Origin: Aurantiochytrium sp. KH105
Taxonomy: Eukaryota; Sar; Bigyra; Thraustochytrida; Thraustochytriidae
Direction: 5' to 3'
Assembly (NCBI GenBank): GCA_003116975.1
Contig: BGKB01000026.1
Location: 372,001 to 436,000, forward strand
Length of the DNA stretch: 64,000 bases
Part shown: positions 53,083 to 63,990 of the stretch, one piece after another
How the letters are laid out: each line of letters opens with the position of its first letter
How positions within the stretch are numbered: position 1 is the stretch's first letter
The notes under the pieces: model-generated
Told to the model about the DNA's origin: nothing
The model's database searches: none
The model's input: only the letters and a program-made list of their open reading frames with translations
Made by a program: the position numbers and the translations under genes

Positions 53083-53470
53083 AGTCCTGCTGGTGATGCC
53101 GCCGCCTTCTTTTCCGGCTGTGCGCGTGCGCGTCTGGCGAGGAGGCCAGCCGACTCCGGCCGGTCGCCTGGGCTGCGTAGCGCCGGGCGCAGCGCGATCC
53201 TGGCAGCGCGCGTCGGCGGCGAGCGACCGAGGACCTTTGTTGCGACACGCGACGCGCGACGCGACTCAAAGTCTGCTTTTTTGCTATCATAAGTCGTCCG
53301 GCATGTCAAGAATGAGCGAATGAGTCGAACAAAAAGATGGTGATTTTGTGTTGTATACATGTATGTACAGCGCCATCGTGGATGGCGGGATAATTTGGCT
53401 TTCCGTCCAACGAATCGACCAGTCAGTCAATCAATCAATCAATCAATGCGCCAAATACTCACTCGCTCAT
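53083..53470. other. Intergenic region upstream of GT34 gene
   Basis: 388 bases. GC-rich next to the GT34 start, then AT-richer with a TCAA repeat at 53421-53446 near the end of the next gene. No gene seen. Confidence 0.6.
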
Positions 53471-54013
53471 TCACATGGCATCGCTCGCCTGTCCGCGAGC
53501 GGCGCGCACCGAGGCTTGTTCGCCCTCGTGCGAGTAGTCCGAAGGCAGACGCGAAGATTCGAGTTGGGCGTCACTGGGGACCATGCCGAGAACGTCTGCG
53601 CGACCTTCGCTCTTGTTGAAGGGACCCTTGTACATGGTCGAGTTGGTGTAGCGACGTGCCATCGCGGCGGTCTTGGAGTTCTCGATGTAATCGATCGCCT
53701 TGCGATCACGCTTATCAAAGCTCGCTTGCGGCTTGCATGAGTCGATCACGAAGACCTTGGCTGCCGCAGCAGTAAGGGTGAGGGCCATGATGATCTTGAG
53801 CGGTGTGAACGCCGGCTGCCCAGTGAGCGACATGATCCGCTTGCTCATGGCATTCTTTTGCAAAACGTGCGGGTGGCCGCCTTCCGCTTGGCCTGCAATG
53901 GGAAAGGCCGCCGTGTCGCGCATGGGCACGGCCGTGGCCTTGAACTTGCGTCTGGTGTCGCGCAAGGCGGGCTCCTTGAGCTTGGTGGAGAACTTTTCGA
54001 AGAGCTCGTTCAT
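53471..54013 (-). CDS. Small single-pass protein, family member S1 (180 aa)
   Basis: First of three paralogues (S1-S3). Unrecognised family. The ATG at 54013 is used. A basic N-terminus is followed by the shared block AGQAEGGHPHVLQKNAMSKR, a single hydrophobic segment (TPLKIIMALTLTAAAAKVFV) and a charged C-terminal half. The latter contains GPFNKSEGRADVLGMVPSD, matching GPFxGKNxEVLGxxPxDEKLEN of the other two. The positively charged start and one short helix would suit a mitochondrial inner-membrane protein; that is inference. It is divergent from S2 with 838 bases between them. Confidence 0.75.
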   Translation of the reverse strand: MNELFEKFSTKLKEPALRDTRRKFKATAVPMRDTAAFPIAGQAEGGHPHVLQKNAMSKRIMSLTGQPAFTPLKIIMALTLTAAAAKVFVIDSCKPQASFDKRDRKAIDYIENSKTAAMARRYTNSTMYKGPFNKSEGRADVLGMVPSDAQLESSRLPSDYSHEGEQASVRAARGQASDAM

Positions 54014-54262
54014 CCTCGCGGCGTTTGTCTCGCTCGCGTGCTTGCACGTAGACAGAAAGCGTGCCCGCCCCGTGCTCTTGCACTTGGTGCTTCTTTGGGG
54101 CTACTCTCCTAGTCTTGGGCGTTGGCGTTGGTTTGTCGAGGAGCGTTCGTGTTTTTAGATGATTGCAGATTTGGAGCTGCTGGCGATGCGATCGTCGACG
54201 CGCTCTTGGGGATTTTGCGCAACAATATGTTATGCACTGCATCTGGCTGCTAGTAGTTGCTT

Positions 54263-54298
<36 letters not shown>

Positions 54299-54851
54299 CG
54301 TCAGTGCAGTGCGCCGCCCGTGTTCGTTCCTTGGAGCAGCAGTCTTCGAAGCGCTTTCTCCGCGAGGTCCTGGTCGCTCAAAGTCGCGCCTGCGCTCTGC
54401 AGCAGCGTCAGCGTCAGCGTCAGCGTCAGCAGCTGCGTTGCGTGCAGCATCAGTGCAGCTGTGCAGAACTAGCCGTGTTGCACAGCGGCTCTCCTCTCTT
54501 GTGTGATACTACTACCACTAGTATTCGAACGTGCCCGAGAGAACGCATCCTCGGGGAATCACCGCAGCTGTGAATCCCCGAGGCTATCGCAATCTCCCGA
54601 GAGAAGTCACGCCCAGTGGAGGCTCTCATAGAACGCTGCGAAGTTTCGCCGGGGTTACGCGCAGAACTCGGGATGGGCCTCACGACCCAACCCGACTGCA
54701 AGTTGCAGTTGATTTCGACCCTTGCCGAGGCGGACGCGGAGACGGTGCAAACCCGCAACGTCGAGCCCCAAACCAGAAGAGCGACAACCAAGACGACAAC
54801 GATTACCGGAAAGTAACTCCAGCGAGAAGCAAGAGAGCAGATCACGAGACA
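54014..54851. other. Divergent intergenic region between S1 and S2
   Basis: 838 bases shared as upstream region by two paralogous genes. Contains a TTGC repeat (54257-54298) and a CAGCGT repeat (about 54403-54430). The S2 frame is open back to about 54531, but from a non-homologous start, so I treat that part as leader. Confidence 0.6.
54257..54298. repeat. TTGC tetranucleotide repeat
   Basis: About ten units of TTGC, one interrupted. Confidence 0.9.
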
Positions 54852-55349
54852 ATGAACCGCTCCTGGACGCAGCTGCGTATGGCGCGCAACTTTTCCAGCC
54901 ATGTGAACGTGGCCACGACTGATGCCGGGAGGTCGAACGCCCACGCCGTCCCCAAGGCCGGCCAGTCCGAGGGCGGCCACCCGCACGTGATGCAAAAGAA
55001 TGCCATGGGCAAGCGCATCTTCAATTTGACGTCGCGCCCCGCCTTTACGCCGCTCAAGCTCATCATGGCCGGTGTTCTTGCAGCTGGCGCCTACAAACTT
55101 TTTGTGATGGAGCCCAGCAAGGGCGAGTACCAATTTGACCCTCGCCGTCGCGAATCGGAAATTCTCGAGAACTCGGAGGCCGAGCAGCTCAAGCTTGCCC
55201 GCTCGAGCACTTGGCATTTTGGTCCTTTTTCTGGCAAGAACCGCGAGGTCCTCGGTGTAATGCCTACGGACGAAAAGCTTGAGAATCAGCAAACTACACA
55301 CTCAGCTGCTGGAGCCATTGCCAGTTCCGAGGCGCGTAAGGAGGCCTAG
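54852..55349 (+). CDS. Small single-pass protein, family member S2 (165 aa)
   Basis: Second paralogue. The frame is open further upstream, but the ATG at 54852 (MNRSWTQLRMARNFSSHV) aligns best with the other members and gives an Arg/Ser-rich, acid-poor N-terminus like a mitochondrial targeting peptide. The shared block AGQSEGGHPHVMQKNAMGKR comes next, then one hydrophobic segment (TPLKLIMAGVLAAGAYKLFV). The C-terminal domain ends with GPFSGKNREVLGVMPTDEK, LENQQTTHSAAGAIAS and a short charged tail. Family and function unrecognised. Confidence 0.78.
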   Translation: MNRSWTQLRMARNFSSHVNVATTDAGRSNAHAVPKAGQSEGGHPHVMQKNAMGKRIFNLTSRPAFTPLKLIMAGVLAAGAYKLFVMEPSKGEYQFDPRRRESEILENSEAEQLKLARSSTWHFGPFSGKNREVLGVMPTDEKLENQQTTHSAAGAIASSEARKEA

Positions 55350-56104
55350 GCGAACATCTTTTCTGTGCACTATCTCGCTGGCCTCATTCCAGTATACATA
55401 GGCCTAACATGTATATAAGAACATCATCATCTTCATCAGCATCATCATTATCGTTACGTCTTTAGCTAGAAGAAAAAGTTCGAACTGCAATGCGCTAACA
55501 TTGCCTTGATTTCTTGTCCGGTGGAGGCCGTTGCCGGCATCAGCTGCAGCAGAAGTGCGACACTGTAAAGAAAGGTATCAGGGATGGACAATCACATTTC
55601 CCGAAGTGGAAGGGTAGGCGTAGCCTCAACTGGGTCTCTCCTCCCTCCATCGTCGCACAATACTTCTTGACACGACCCGCGAGATTTGTAACTTTCCACT
55701 CACGAGTTACCACCGTGACCTCACTCACTCACCGTGACAGTCAGCCTTTTCTGTTGACTGAGGGAGGGCAGTATTGTTTGACAGTGAATGCGAAGACGAT
55801 CATTGCCGAGGCGACTCAGACTGGCATTAACTGCAACTTCCACTTGCAAGAACTCATGTACTTATTCCAAAGCGGACGATTAACATCAACATTATCGCAT
55901 GAACATCTGCCGAGCAGAATCACGATGCCTTCGTCAAGTTTGCCGATGATGCTAAAGCAGTGGCAGTGGCGGAGGCAGTGGCGCGCGGAAATATCGATTT
56001 TTCGTTATTGAGGATGTGCGAGCGCATCCCTTTTCCCGCATGACAGGTTGAGACCATCACGATACCAAGTCCCAGTCTGAGCCTCGAGCGCGAGTCTGTC
56101 GAGC

Positions 56105-56106
<2 letters not shown>

Positions 56107-56154
<48 letters not shown>

Positions 56155-56240
56155 ACTGCTGCTGCTGCACTGCTGCTGCTGCTGCACTGCTGCTGCTGCC
56201 GCACTGCTGCTGCTGCTGCACTGCTGCTGCTGCTGCCTTG
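56107..56240. repeat. CTG/CAG array with CACTG interruptions
   Basis: About 40 CTG-type units over 134 bases, broken by TTG and by regularly placed ACTG steps. Some minus-strand frames read it as poly-Gln, but none is a convincing gene. Confidence 0.9.
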
Positions 56241-57080
56241 CTCGTGAGCTCATGTCTCTCGTCGACGCGCGTGCGGGATCAAATCAGACAGCTTGGGCAC
56301 GCATCAAGCGTGCTTGATGCATCAAGCAAGCAAGCGCAAGTACAGACGGAGCCTCGCGACTCAAAGACAAGTCTTCGCCGCGCATTCGCCGCATCTCCGT
56401 CGCAGCTTTGCGGGGCCAGGAGGTCACCTTGCCTCGCACGGTCGGTCGCCGTCGCTTTTGCTGTGCCTGCCGTGCCGCTTTCGCCGCCGCAAACTCTGCG
56501 CTGCACGCGCGGCAGCTGCAGCGGGGCTTACGACTTGCAACTTATGGCGAGGCGCAGCGCAGCGCATGCAGCAGCTGCAGCAGCACGACATGAACGGCCT
56601 GGATGGCGCCCTCGCACATCCCACGACCGTGAGTGCGATGCGAACTGCGAGCTGCGCTGCACTGCACTGCACCGCACCGCATGCTCTCGGCGCCAGAATC
56701 TCGGTGGCCGCTGCTTTTCACGGCGCCGGAACAGTCCCGGCCGCCGTCCCTGTCGTGGCCTGCCAGCAGAAGCCACAGCAGCCAGCTGCTGCAGCAGCTA
56801 TTATTGCACCATGTCCGGCGCCTTTCGCGGCGTCCCTGTCGTGCTCGCGCCCGCTCTCGCCCTCGCGCAGCGCCAGCACCTTTGAGTCAAGCTTGGTTCA
56901 TCTTCACGCAGTCCCATCTCCGGCATCCCCTCCGCCCAGAGCTTCACCGTGGCTCCCGCGGAACCGCGCCGCGCTGCGGCGGCCGCGGGATTTCCACCGC
57001 GCCCCTCGCGCCTCCTTCGCGCGCCAGCGCTTCCCGCGCAGAGCAGCGCGCTGTGTTCGTTCGCTCGCTGATACCCGCAC

Positions 57081-57117
57081 GCCGTGCCGTGCCGTGCCGT
57101 GCCGTGCCATGCCGTGC
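57081..57117. repeat. GCCGT pentanucleotide repeat
   Basis: Seven near-perfect GCCGT units. Confidence 0.85.
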
Positions 57118-57819
57118 ACGCCGCGCACCATCCAACTCCATCGCCCATCGGCAACGGCCTCGCGCGCGGCAGCAGCTGCAGCGACGGCGACCGACGGCGG
57201 ACGCGCTCTCCCCGAAGCGCCGCACGCGGCGGCAGGGCGGGCGATCGAAGGAAGCCGCCGCGCCGCGCCCAGAGCCTCGCGCGTGCGAACGCTGCCCTCG
57301 GCACGGCGCGCACAGCCAGCGCACACCCCGCCGCTCTCTCGCGCCGCGCGCGTCCCATCCCGCTCGCGTCCCATCGATCCCGCCGTGGCCGCCGAGCCAA
57401 GCCCAGCCAAGCCGGGCCAAGCCCAGCCCAGCCGGGCCAAGCAAGGCCCAGCCTGCGGCGCGGCGCGGAGAGGCGCGGCGCGGCGGCGCGCCTCTCGCAG
57501 AGTCCGAGGCGGGCGAGGCGCGGCGGGAAGGCCATCGTCCATTCGTTCGTTCGAGCATGGGCATGTTGCACGCGCTTCGCGCAGCTTGCTTCGCGGGCGC
57601 CGTGAGGCTCTGCGCGCGACGCTCAGGCCGAGGAGGAGCGGGAGCCCGAGGAGGCGGAGGAGGACGAGGGCGGGCTCGGGGCCCCGCGGCGCGCCATGAG
57701 CAAAACCCGAACGCGATCTCGAAGCAAGGAAAGCAAGCAAGCAAGCGAGCGAGCAAGCAAGCAAGCACGAGAGCAGAGCAGAGCAGCAGCAGAAGAGAAG
57801 GAGGAAAAGAGAAGAGAGG

Positions 57820-58344
57820 ATGATGATGTCTGTGAGGACCGCGCGCGTGGCCCGCGCCCAGGTGAACCGCAGGCTGTCGACGGCGACGACGACGGCAGGA
57901 AGGTCCACGGACAAGGTCCCCGCCGCAGGCCAGGCCGAGGGCGGCCACCCGAACGTCATGCCCAAGGGCGGCAGCGGCGAGAATGTGGCCACCAAGGGCA
58001 AGGGCCGCGGCTACGGCCCCCTCGCCGTCATCATGGCCGGCGTCGTCGGCGTGGCCGCCTACCAGCTCGGCTTTAGCGAGCCCAGCAAGGAGGCCAACAA
58101 GTTCCAGTTCAACCCGGAGACCGCCAAGGCCAGCGCCGAGGAGGCCGCCGCCGAGACCTCGCAGCACCGCCTCCAGCGCGACGACAGCGTCATGCGGAGT
58201 AAGGGCCCCTTCAAGGGCAAGAACAAGGAGATCCTCGGCATCACGCCCAGTGATGAGAAGCTCGAGAACGAGGCCACCACGCACTCTGCCGCAGGTACCA
58301 TCGCCAGCGCCGCGCACCGCGAGGGCAAGTCTGTCGATCACTAA
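57820..58344 (+). CDS. Small single-pass protein, family member S3 (174 aa)
   Basis: Third paralogue, closest to S2 at its C-terminus. Three ATG codons run together at 57820. The start MMMSVRTARVARAQVNRRLS is rich in Arg, Ser and Val with no acidic residue, a good mitochondrial presequence pattern. Shared parts follow: AGQAEGGHPNVMPK, one hydrophobic segment (GPLAVIMAGVVGVAAYQLGF), then GPFKGKNKEILGITPSDEK and LENEATTHSAAGTIASAAHR. The Lys/Asn block after AGQ differs from S1 and S2. Codon use is strongly C/G-ending, as in highly expressed genes. Function unrecognised. Confidence 0.8.
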   Translation: MMMSVRTARVARAQVNRRLSTATTTAGRSTDKVPAAGQAEGGHPNVMPKGGSGENVATKGKGRGYGPLAVIMAGVVGVAAYQLGFSEPSKEANKFQFNPETAKASAEEAAAETSQHRLQRDDSVMRSKGPFKGKNKEILGITPSDEKLENEATTHSAAGTIASAAHREGKSVDH

Positions 58345-58907
58345 GCCGACTCGTCAACTTCCGTATACATACTAGACACCTTCTTTCCCTTTCCATTTCA
58401 GCGGCGCGTCCCGTCCCATTGATTGATTATCAGATCAGCCACGATTTTTGAGCCTTTTGTAGTACCAGTATTACCGCATTAATGCTTTCCTTCCCTTCCG
58501 TACAATCTCTCAGTTCCTTGGACCATGTCTGCGGCCTGGCGGCTGATTGTCAGTCTGATCGGTCATCTTTGACACAAACTTCTGCGCTTTTGGGACAAAG
58601 CTCAAGGCCATCCTTTGGAGTCACTTCACGTATATTCTACAAACAAACAAATTTTGCCGTTGCCGCGGCGAGTCAACCATCTGCATGGGCGTCTCTTTCG
58701 CGCGCGCGCTCTCTCACACATACACCTACACGTTCTCCTGCTTGCCACAAGATCAGCCCTTGTCTTTTTTGTTATTTTGATTCAAACAACAATGTTTGTG
58801 CTTCTGCTCGCCACAAGATTATCATCCTTGTCTTTTTTGTTATCTTGTATAAAATCACAGATTCAAAATACTCCCGCTCACAAGATCCTCATCCTAAGTT
58901 CTACAAA
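58345..58907. other. Intergenic region between convergent S3 and DHX8
   Basis: 563 bases, AT-richer than the surroundings, holding a partial tandem duplication (58739-58846). It must contain both 3' ends. No gene seen. Confidence 0.6.
58739..58846. repeat. Imperfect direct duplication, about 42-base copies
   Basis: Copies at 58739-58780 and 58805-58846 share TGCTYGCCACAAGAT and CCTTGTCTTTTTTGTTAT, with a few substitutions. Confidence 0.75.
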
Positions 58908-61900
58908 CTATCCTCGCCGCCGCGAAAGCCGCCACAGCTGGTTGCCTTCGTCACGCGGATCGTAGAGCGGCTCGATGCGCTCGCGCTTCTTGCGACGCGT
59001 CAGCTTGTTCGGATCCGCAGAACGATAAAAGTTAGGAGCCACCTCGAGAAGCGTCTTCGGGTCAATCACCATCACCTGTCGCATGTACTCCTTGGAAGTG
59101 AGCACAAGCTCGTGGTAAATCACCACTTCGGGATTGCGCTGGAACAACGCAGAACCAGGATGAATGAACACGGGTTGGCCCTCCACAAGCGTCCGGTAGC
59201 CCTCGGTCGGGTCACGCTTCGCAGCGTGCATGAAAAATCCGCTTGCAATCGCCATTTGCACCGCCTTGAACTTGCGGCCGCACGACTCGATCGGCATGCG
59301 ATAGCGACCCAAAATTCCTACGAGCTGTTGCCGAATGTCCTGCGCACGTTGAATCGAGCGCGTCTGCACGAATTGGTCCACGCACCAAGCTTTCGAAAAA
59401 CCGGCGCGTTTCCAGGACTCATACACGGCCAGCATGGTCAGGTGGTCGCCCTCAGGCTGGTGAAAGCGCGCCTTCTTCTGGTCTGCTTGCGCCTGCTTCT
59501 CTTTCGGACGGAAAAAAATGTTCTCTACAGAAAGCATGGCCACGATCGTCACGACCTCCTCAGCGCATCCCAGCTCCACAGAAGAAATCAGTGTCTTGGA
59601 CAAAATTGGATCCAGGGGAAAAGCGGCCATCTTGCGGCCCATCTTCGTGAGCAATCCCTCCTCGTCGAGAGCGCCCAGCGCATACAGTTTTTCAAGGGCA
59701 GCCACCAGGGTCTGAGCAGGGGGCGGATCCATAAAGTCAAAACTCAAGAGGTCATTCACGCCCATGCTCTTGAGCTGAAGCACAACATTGCCCAAATTTG
59801 TACGTTGAATCTCCGGCACATTTGTCGGCAGCATCTCAGTCTTATAGGCAAGCTCAGTGTAGAGACGAAAACACTTGCCAGGACCTGTACGTCCAGCGCG
59901 ACCCGCGCGCTGCCGCGCCGAAGCCTGCGAGATCGGCGTCACCACCAAAGAGTCCATGCCCAGTTTCGGATTATACGCGTTGATTTTGCTCATACCCGGA
60001 TCCACGACATAGTGGATACCGTCCACCGTAATGGAGGCCTCGGCAATGTTGGTTGCAACAATGAGCTTGCGCGACCCACGCGGAGCAGGCTCAAAGATGC
60101 GGCTCTGCATCTCGCTCGGAAGCGAGCCATACGCAGGCAAGATGATGAGAGGGGGCGCGCTGCGGCCCAGCCGCTGCATGCGCTGATACAAGACTTCGCA
60201 TGCCGTATCAATCTCCTCCTGGCCCGTGAGAAAGAGAAGAATGTCGCCCTCACCTTCATTGAGGTGGATCTGCATCACCGTGACCAGTGCCGCATCAACG
60301 TAATCGTTCTCTGCCTCCTTGGCATACATGATATCCACGGGAAAGGTTCGCCCCGGAATGGTAAAGATCTTGGCGTCGAGAAAATACTGCGAAAACTTTT
60401 CTGCATCCAGCGTCGCGCTCGTGACAATGAGTCGAAAGTCTTTGCGTCGCTGCACAAGTTTCTTTAAAAGAGCAAACAAGACGTCCGTGCTCACATTGCG
60501 TTCGTGCGCCTCGTCCAGCATGATACATGAGTAGCGCTTGAGATCGCCATCCATGAGCATCTCGCGCATGAGCATACCATCCGTCATGTACTTGATGGCG
60601 GTTTCGGGGCCCGTGCAGTCCTCGAATCGAATCGTGTAGCCAACCTCCTGACCGACGCGGCATCCGACCTCTTCCGCCACACGCTTGGCCACCGACACGG
60701 CTGCCACGCGCCGAGGCTGCGTGCATCCAACAATACCACGCTTCGTGAACCCCATCTCGGCCAGATACTGCGTCATCTGCGTCGTCTTTCCCGAGCCCGT
60801 CTCACCGACAACAACGAGAATCTGATTTTGCATGAACGCCTCACACAGCGTCGTTTTGAGCTGGTAAATGGGCAGCGATTCGCGCTGTTCCTGAATCGAC
60901 TTGTCCGTGATGTAACCAAAACTCGCATTATTTCCAAAGGCTTGCTTTTTCCACTCAGGGACCTCACGGCCCGGAAGCGTGATGCCGCGCAAGTCGCCGG
61001 CGAGGGTTCGCTCGCGGTCGTCGGCCATCGGATCAAGCCACGCGCGTGACATGTTTCGTGGCACAGCATTCAGTTCTGTTTGTTCCTGCGCTCGCTTGAG
61101 CTCCCGACGCTCCTTTGCAATGGCGGTTTGATTTTCAGCGGCGCGCTGCATGCTGCCCTCTGGGTTTTTTACAATCTTTACCTGACCAATCGACGCAGCC
61201 ATCTCCGTCTGCCCGCGCAGAAACGCGGGCTCTGCCTCATTCAGCTCCACTTCGAGCTCTTCCTCGGTCTCTTCAAAATCCATGGCACCGCGCTCCTCGT
61301 CATAGTGCGGGTAAGCATCCTTGTTCAAGGCCCCCGAGTTGACAAGCTGTCGGATTTCCCAGAGTTCTTCCTCCGAGTGCTTGAGTTTGCGTTTGCGCTG
61401 CACAATTCCCGGAAGCTCACGAGCTGATGCAGTCCCCAGCGTAGAGGTTGCTTCGGAAGACGAAGAGGACATCGCAGGCGGGCCCGCCAGATCTGCGCCT
61501 GAGCGCTGATCCACGTCTGCCATGCTGAGAAGAAGTTTGGTTCGCGGTTGACTAATCACCTTGACGAGGACCTCGTCGCCCGAACGCACGACATCGTGAG
61601 CGCTTCGGTTACGCATATCCCGTGCCACGTGCTGCGTGCGGACAAGGCCCTCGATGTTGCCACTCCGCGTGTCCCGACTCGGGAATTCAGGTAGCTCCAC
61701 GAAACAGCCAAAGTCCTTGATGTTCCGCACTTTACCACTGTAAATCTTGCCATACTCGGGTTCTCTCTCGCTGCCTCTCTTGAACCTCGACTTGTCCGCG
61801 TGTGTCCCTCCCGAAGCGGACGCTCCTTTTCCAGCTCCTGTGCTGGACATGGACCTTCCGCCGCCAGATCGATCGAGCTGGGCGCGAAGTTCTCGCAATT

Positions 61901-62300
61901 TCTTTTCCGTAGCCGAGTCTCTGCCTTCTCCGACAGCAATAGGTCGTAGCTCATCGGGTCGGGCGAGACCGGGAAGTTGTTTGGCCATCTCGCTGATGCC
62001 CTCGCGACGACTGGTGCCGTTGTTGGCGCCACCACCATCGGCAGCGGCAGCGCCTCCCGCGGGCCCTTTGCCGGCCTTGCCCATGGAAACGACGAGACCG
62101 AAGATTGTTTTGCACAGCGAGGCGGGGATGCTTTCATCCTGCTCTTTCATCGCGGCCGCGAAGGCGTCGGCGCCCTCGCGCTCGTGCTGCTTGGCGTTCT
62201 CAATGAAGAACTCCGCGAGCGCCTCCTCCGACACGCCCAGGCCCGCCTCGAGCTCGCGCTGCACGCGCGCCACGAGCGACAGGCGGTCGAGGTCCTCCAT
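58908..62300 (-). CDS. DHX8: DHX8/Prp22 spliceosomal DEAH-box RNA helicase (1130 aa)
   Basis: ATP-dependent RNA helicase that releases spliced mRNA from the spliceosome. The ATG at 62300 ([14 protein letters not shown]) matches the family N-terminus; the longer frame has only a GTG. Order: N-terminal helical domain (1-70), low-complexity linker, S1 RNA-binding domain (about 182-262, [20 protein letters not shown]) that marks Prp22/DHX8, and a helicase core. Core motifs are GETGSGKTT (499-507), [16 protein letters not shown] (596-599), [32 protein letters not shown] and [12 protein letters not shown]. The helicase-associated and OB-type C-terminal domains follow to the basic end. Length agrees with human DHX8 (1220) and yeast Prp22 (1145). 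No introns. It is divergent from a tiny membrane protein gene. Confidence 0.96.
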   Translation of the reverse strand: MEDLDRLSLVARVQRELEAGLGVSEEALAEFFIENAKQHEREGADAFAAAMKEQDESIPASLCKTIFGLVVSMGKAGKGPAGGAAAADGGGANNGTSRREGISEMAKQLPGLARPDELRPIAVGEGRDSATEKKLRELRAQLDRSGGGRSMSSTGAGKGASASGGTHADKSRFKRGSEREPEYGKIYSGKVRNIKDFGCFVELPEFPSRDTRSGNIEGLVRTQHVARDMRNRSAHDVVRSGDEVLVKVISQPRTKLLLSMADVDQRSGADLAGPPAMSSSSSEATSTLGTASARELPGIVQRKRKLKHSEEELWEIRQLVNSGALNKDAYPHYDEERGAMDFEETEEELEVELNEAEPAFLRGQTEMAASIGQVKIVKNPEGSMQRAAENQTAIAKERRELKRAQEQTELNAVPRNMSRAWLDPMADDRERTLAGDLRGITLPGREVPEWKKQAFGNNASFGYITDKSIQEQRESLPIYQLKTTLCEAFMQNQILVVVGETGSGKTTQMTQYLAEMGFTKRGIVGCTQPRRVAAVSVAKRVAEEVGCRVGQEVGYTIRFEDCTGPETAIKYMTDGMLMREMLMDGDLKRYSCIMLDEAHERNVSTDVLFALLKKLVQRRKDFRLIVTSATLDAEKFSQYFLDAKIFTIPGRTFPVDIMYAKEAENDYVDAALVTVMQIHLNEGEGDILLFLTGQEEIDTACEVLYQRMQRLGRSAPPLIILPAYGSLPSEMQSRIFEPAPRGSRKLIVATNIAEASITVDGIHYVVDPGMSKINAYNPKLGMDSLVVTPISQASARQRAGRAGRTGPGKCFRLYTELAYKTEMLPTNVPEIQRTNLGNVVLQLKSMGVNDLLSFDFMDPPPAQTLVAALEKLYALGALDEEGLLTKMGRKMAAFPLDPILSKTLISSVELGCAEEVVTIVAMLSVENIFFRPKEKQAQADQKKARFHQPEGDHLTMLAVYESWKRAGFSKAWCVDQFVQTRSIQRAQDIRQQLVGILGRYRMPIESCGRKFKAVQMAIASGFFMHAAKRDPTEGYRTLVEGQPVFIHPGSALFQRNPEVVIYHELVLTSKEYMRQVMVIDPKTLLEVAPNFYRSADPNKLTRRKKRERIEPLYDPRDEGNQLWRLSRRRG

Positions 62301-62687
62301 CGTCGCCGCCTCCGCCTCCGCCCGCGCGCCCGCGCCGCCGCGACGCCGCGCCGGGGCTCGCGCGTCTCGAGTCGTCTCGTCTCCTCGCGCCGCGAGATGA
62401 AAAAGGGTTTTGCAGGCCTCCACCGAACGAGAGGCAGAGAAGGGGAGAAAGGAAGAACAAAGAAGACGCGGGAACGAAGATCACCGTCTTCAGGTTTCTG
62501 CAGTGCTTTTCGCGCGCAGGCAACTCCGAGGAGCAGCAAAACCCCTACGCGAGGCGAGGTCATCCCGGGCGCCTTTGGCTCTGCGCTGTAGCTCGCTCCA
62601 CCTGGCTGGCAGTTCGCCGCCGTCGTCTGTCTGTCTGTCTGTCTGCGTCTTCGTTTGCGTCAGGGCGAGGTGAAGCGCTGCGCCACG
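62301..62687. other. Divergent promoter region, DHX8 and small protein
   Basis: 387 bases. The DHX8 frame remains open for a while but without an ATG. A TCTG repeat lies at about 62625-62646 just before the small gene. No TATA-like motif noticed. Confidence 0.6.
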
Positions 62688-62909
62688 ATGCTGCGTAAGC
62701 TGCTCAAGCCCAGGCCTGCCAATATTGCGGCGTGGGCCGTGGCGGGAGGCGCCATGTACGCGTGGTCACAGTATGACAAGCAAAAGGCTACCACGTTTTC
62801 AGCGAATGAGGTCGAGACATGGAACGAGGATATCAAGGCTAAGCATCCCAAGAAAAAGGTCGCGGGGGATCCCAAGGACCTTGACGAGGCGCCCAAGCCG
62901 ACTGAATAA
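62688..62909 (+). CDS. Tiny single-pass membrane protein (73 aa)
   Basis: Unrecognised. The ATG at 62688 gives MLRKLLKPRPANIAAW: a basic start, a short hydrophobic helix (NIAAWAVAGGAMYAW, about residues 12-26) and a charged, lysine-rich C-terminus ending EAPKPTE. The pattern is that of small mitochondrial inner-membrane proteins such as accessory subunits of respiratory complexes, but no family motif is visible. Codon use fits a real gene, and the divergent placement next to DHX8 and the compact 115-base gap to the next gene support it. Confidence 0.65.
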   Translation: MLRKLLKPRPANIAAWAVAGGAMYAWSQYDKQKATTFSANEVETWNEDIKAKHPKKKVAGDPKDLDEAPKPTE

Positions 62910-63024
62910 ACATATATTCGCTACTTGCAAAGTACGCTACCTATCAGCATCATTCTTCGTCGTCATCATGGACTACGGTTTTTGCGCTGGATTCTATTAC
63001 CTTTCAATTTACGACATGGAGAGC

Positions 63025-63990
63025 TTATTTCTTGAGCTCGAGGGCACTGGCGCGCCCTGAGCGCCAACGCTGATAGTTTTGCGCAAGCTTTGCATGCTCA
63101 GTGTCTCGCCGAATTCGGTCTGCTGCGTCTTCTCTTGTTTTGCGACGAGCATTCGCCGCTTTGCGCTGCGTCGCTCCCCTTCGAAGCTGTGCGCGCACAT
63201 GCTTTTCAAGCACTTCGTAAACGGGGCCGTCTTGCCGCATTGCAGCATATTGCGACGCACTCTGGCCCGCTCGCGTCTTGACGTATGGATCTGCGCCCAC
63301 ATTCAGTAACGTCTGAACAACGTATGGGTCCGTGGCCAAATGTAGGGCTGTCTCGCCCCGCAAATTTTGCACATGGACGTCCGCACGTGCATGCATTGCA
63401 AGCACTCGCACCAAGTTATTGTGACCTGTCTGCGCAGCAAGCATGAGTGCAGTACACTTGCCAAGAACTGTGCGCTTGTTTACATCGAGACCTCGGCATG
63501 ATAGAAGCAATTTGAGCAGACCCTCATTCTCGCCGCGCAGACTTGCCTCGTGAACCATTGCACGGCCCGTCCGGGGATGCACGTCATTTATGGCACCATT
63601 GGGAATCCCACGTGTCATGAGCCATTCTTGCAGGCCTTCTTTGTCCCCATGCGATATGAGTCTCATAGGCACGTCCATGCTACCGCGCGAGAGATCTCCC
63701 GGAGCTGGCGATTGCGGCGTCGCCGGTGAGGGTGTTTCGAGCTTCGTCGTCAAGAGCACGACCGACGCGTCATCTTGCCCAGCGGAAGATAGTTCATGCT
63801 CGACGGATTGGGGCGCACGTTTAACGAGGCTGCGACCCTTGTCTTTGTGCGTGCGTTGTCTTCGGTTTCGTGTTCTTCTTTCACGCCGCACGAGGTCGCC
63901 AAGTCCAGTCAAAAGGTCAAGCTGCGCCGCGGTCGAAGTATGCGTGTCATCATCTCCGCGCGTGTCGCCGTCTTTGTCTGTGGCACCCAT
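63025..63990 (-). CDS. Ankyrin-repeat protein (321 aa)
   Basis: Complete gene at the right edge; the ATG at 63990 is inside the window. The first 110 residues are polar and basic, with KDKGRSLVKRAPQS. From about residue 110 to 250 there are roughly four ankyrin units: GRAMVHEASLRGENEGLLKL, CTALMLAAQTGHNNLVRVL, GETALHLATDPYVVQTLL and GQSASQYAAMRQDGPVYEVL. The C-terminal 70 residues are strongly basic and probably helical (QRKAANARRKTREDAADR). Ankyrin repeats bind partner proteins; the partner cannot be inferred. It is convergent with the tiny membrane protein gene. Confidence 0.85.
   Translation of the reverse strand: MGATDKDGDTRGDDDTHTSTAAQLDLLTGLGDLVRRERRTRNRRQRTHKDKGRSLVKRAPQSVEHELSSAGQDDASVVLLTTKLETPSPATPQSPAPGDLSRGSMDVPMRLISHGDKEGLQEWLMTRGIPNGAINDVHPRTGRAMVHEASLRGENEGLLKLLLSCRGLDVNKRTVLGKCTALMLAAQTGHNNLVRVLAMHARADVHVQNLRGETALHLATDPYVVQTLLNVGADPYVKTRAGQSASQYAAMRQDGPVYEVLEKHVRAQLRRGATQRKAANARRKTREDAADRIRRDTEHAKLAQNYQRWRSGRASALELKK

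Larger units (their letters stand above)
55350..57819. other. Long GC-rich gap between S2 and S3
   Basis: 2.47 kb. The first 650 bases are of ordinary composition and hold a frame of 165 codons (about 55514-56011) without an ATG start or recognisable motif. From 56107 it is a CTG array, then very GC-rich DNA with long overlapping open frames on both strands (up to 468 codons). Their Arg/Ala/Ser/Pro composition looks like frame-independent GC bias. I see no supported gene. A long noncoding RNA or S3 leader is possible. Confidence 0.5.

Noticed and set aside
56121-58341. Very long frames (up to 468 codons) on both strands in the S2-S3 gap and across S3
   Set aside because: Arg/Ala/Pro/Ser-rich translations in several frames at once are expected from extreme GC content; the frames over S3 are shadows of that gene.
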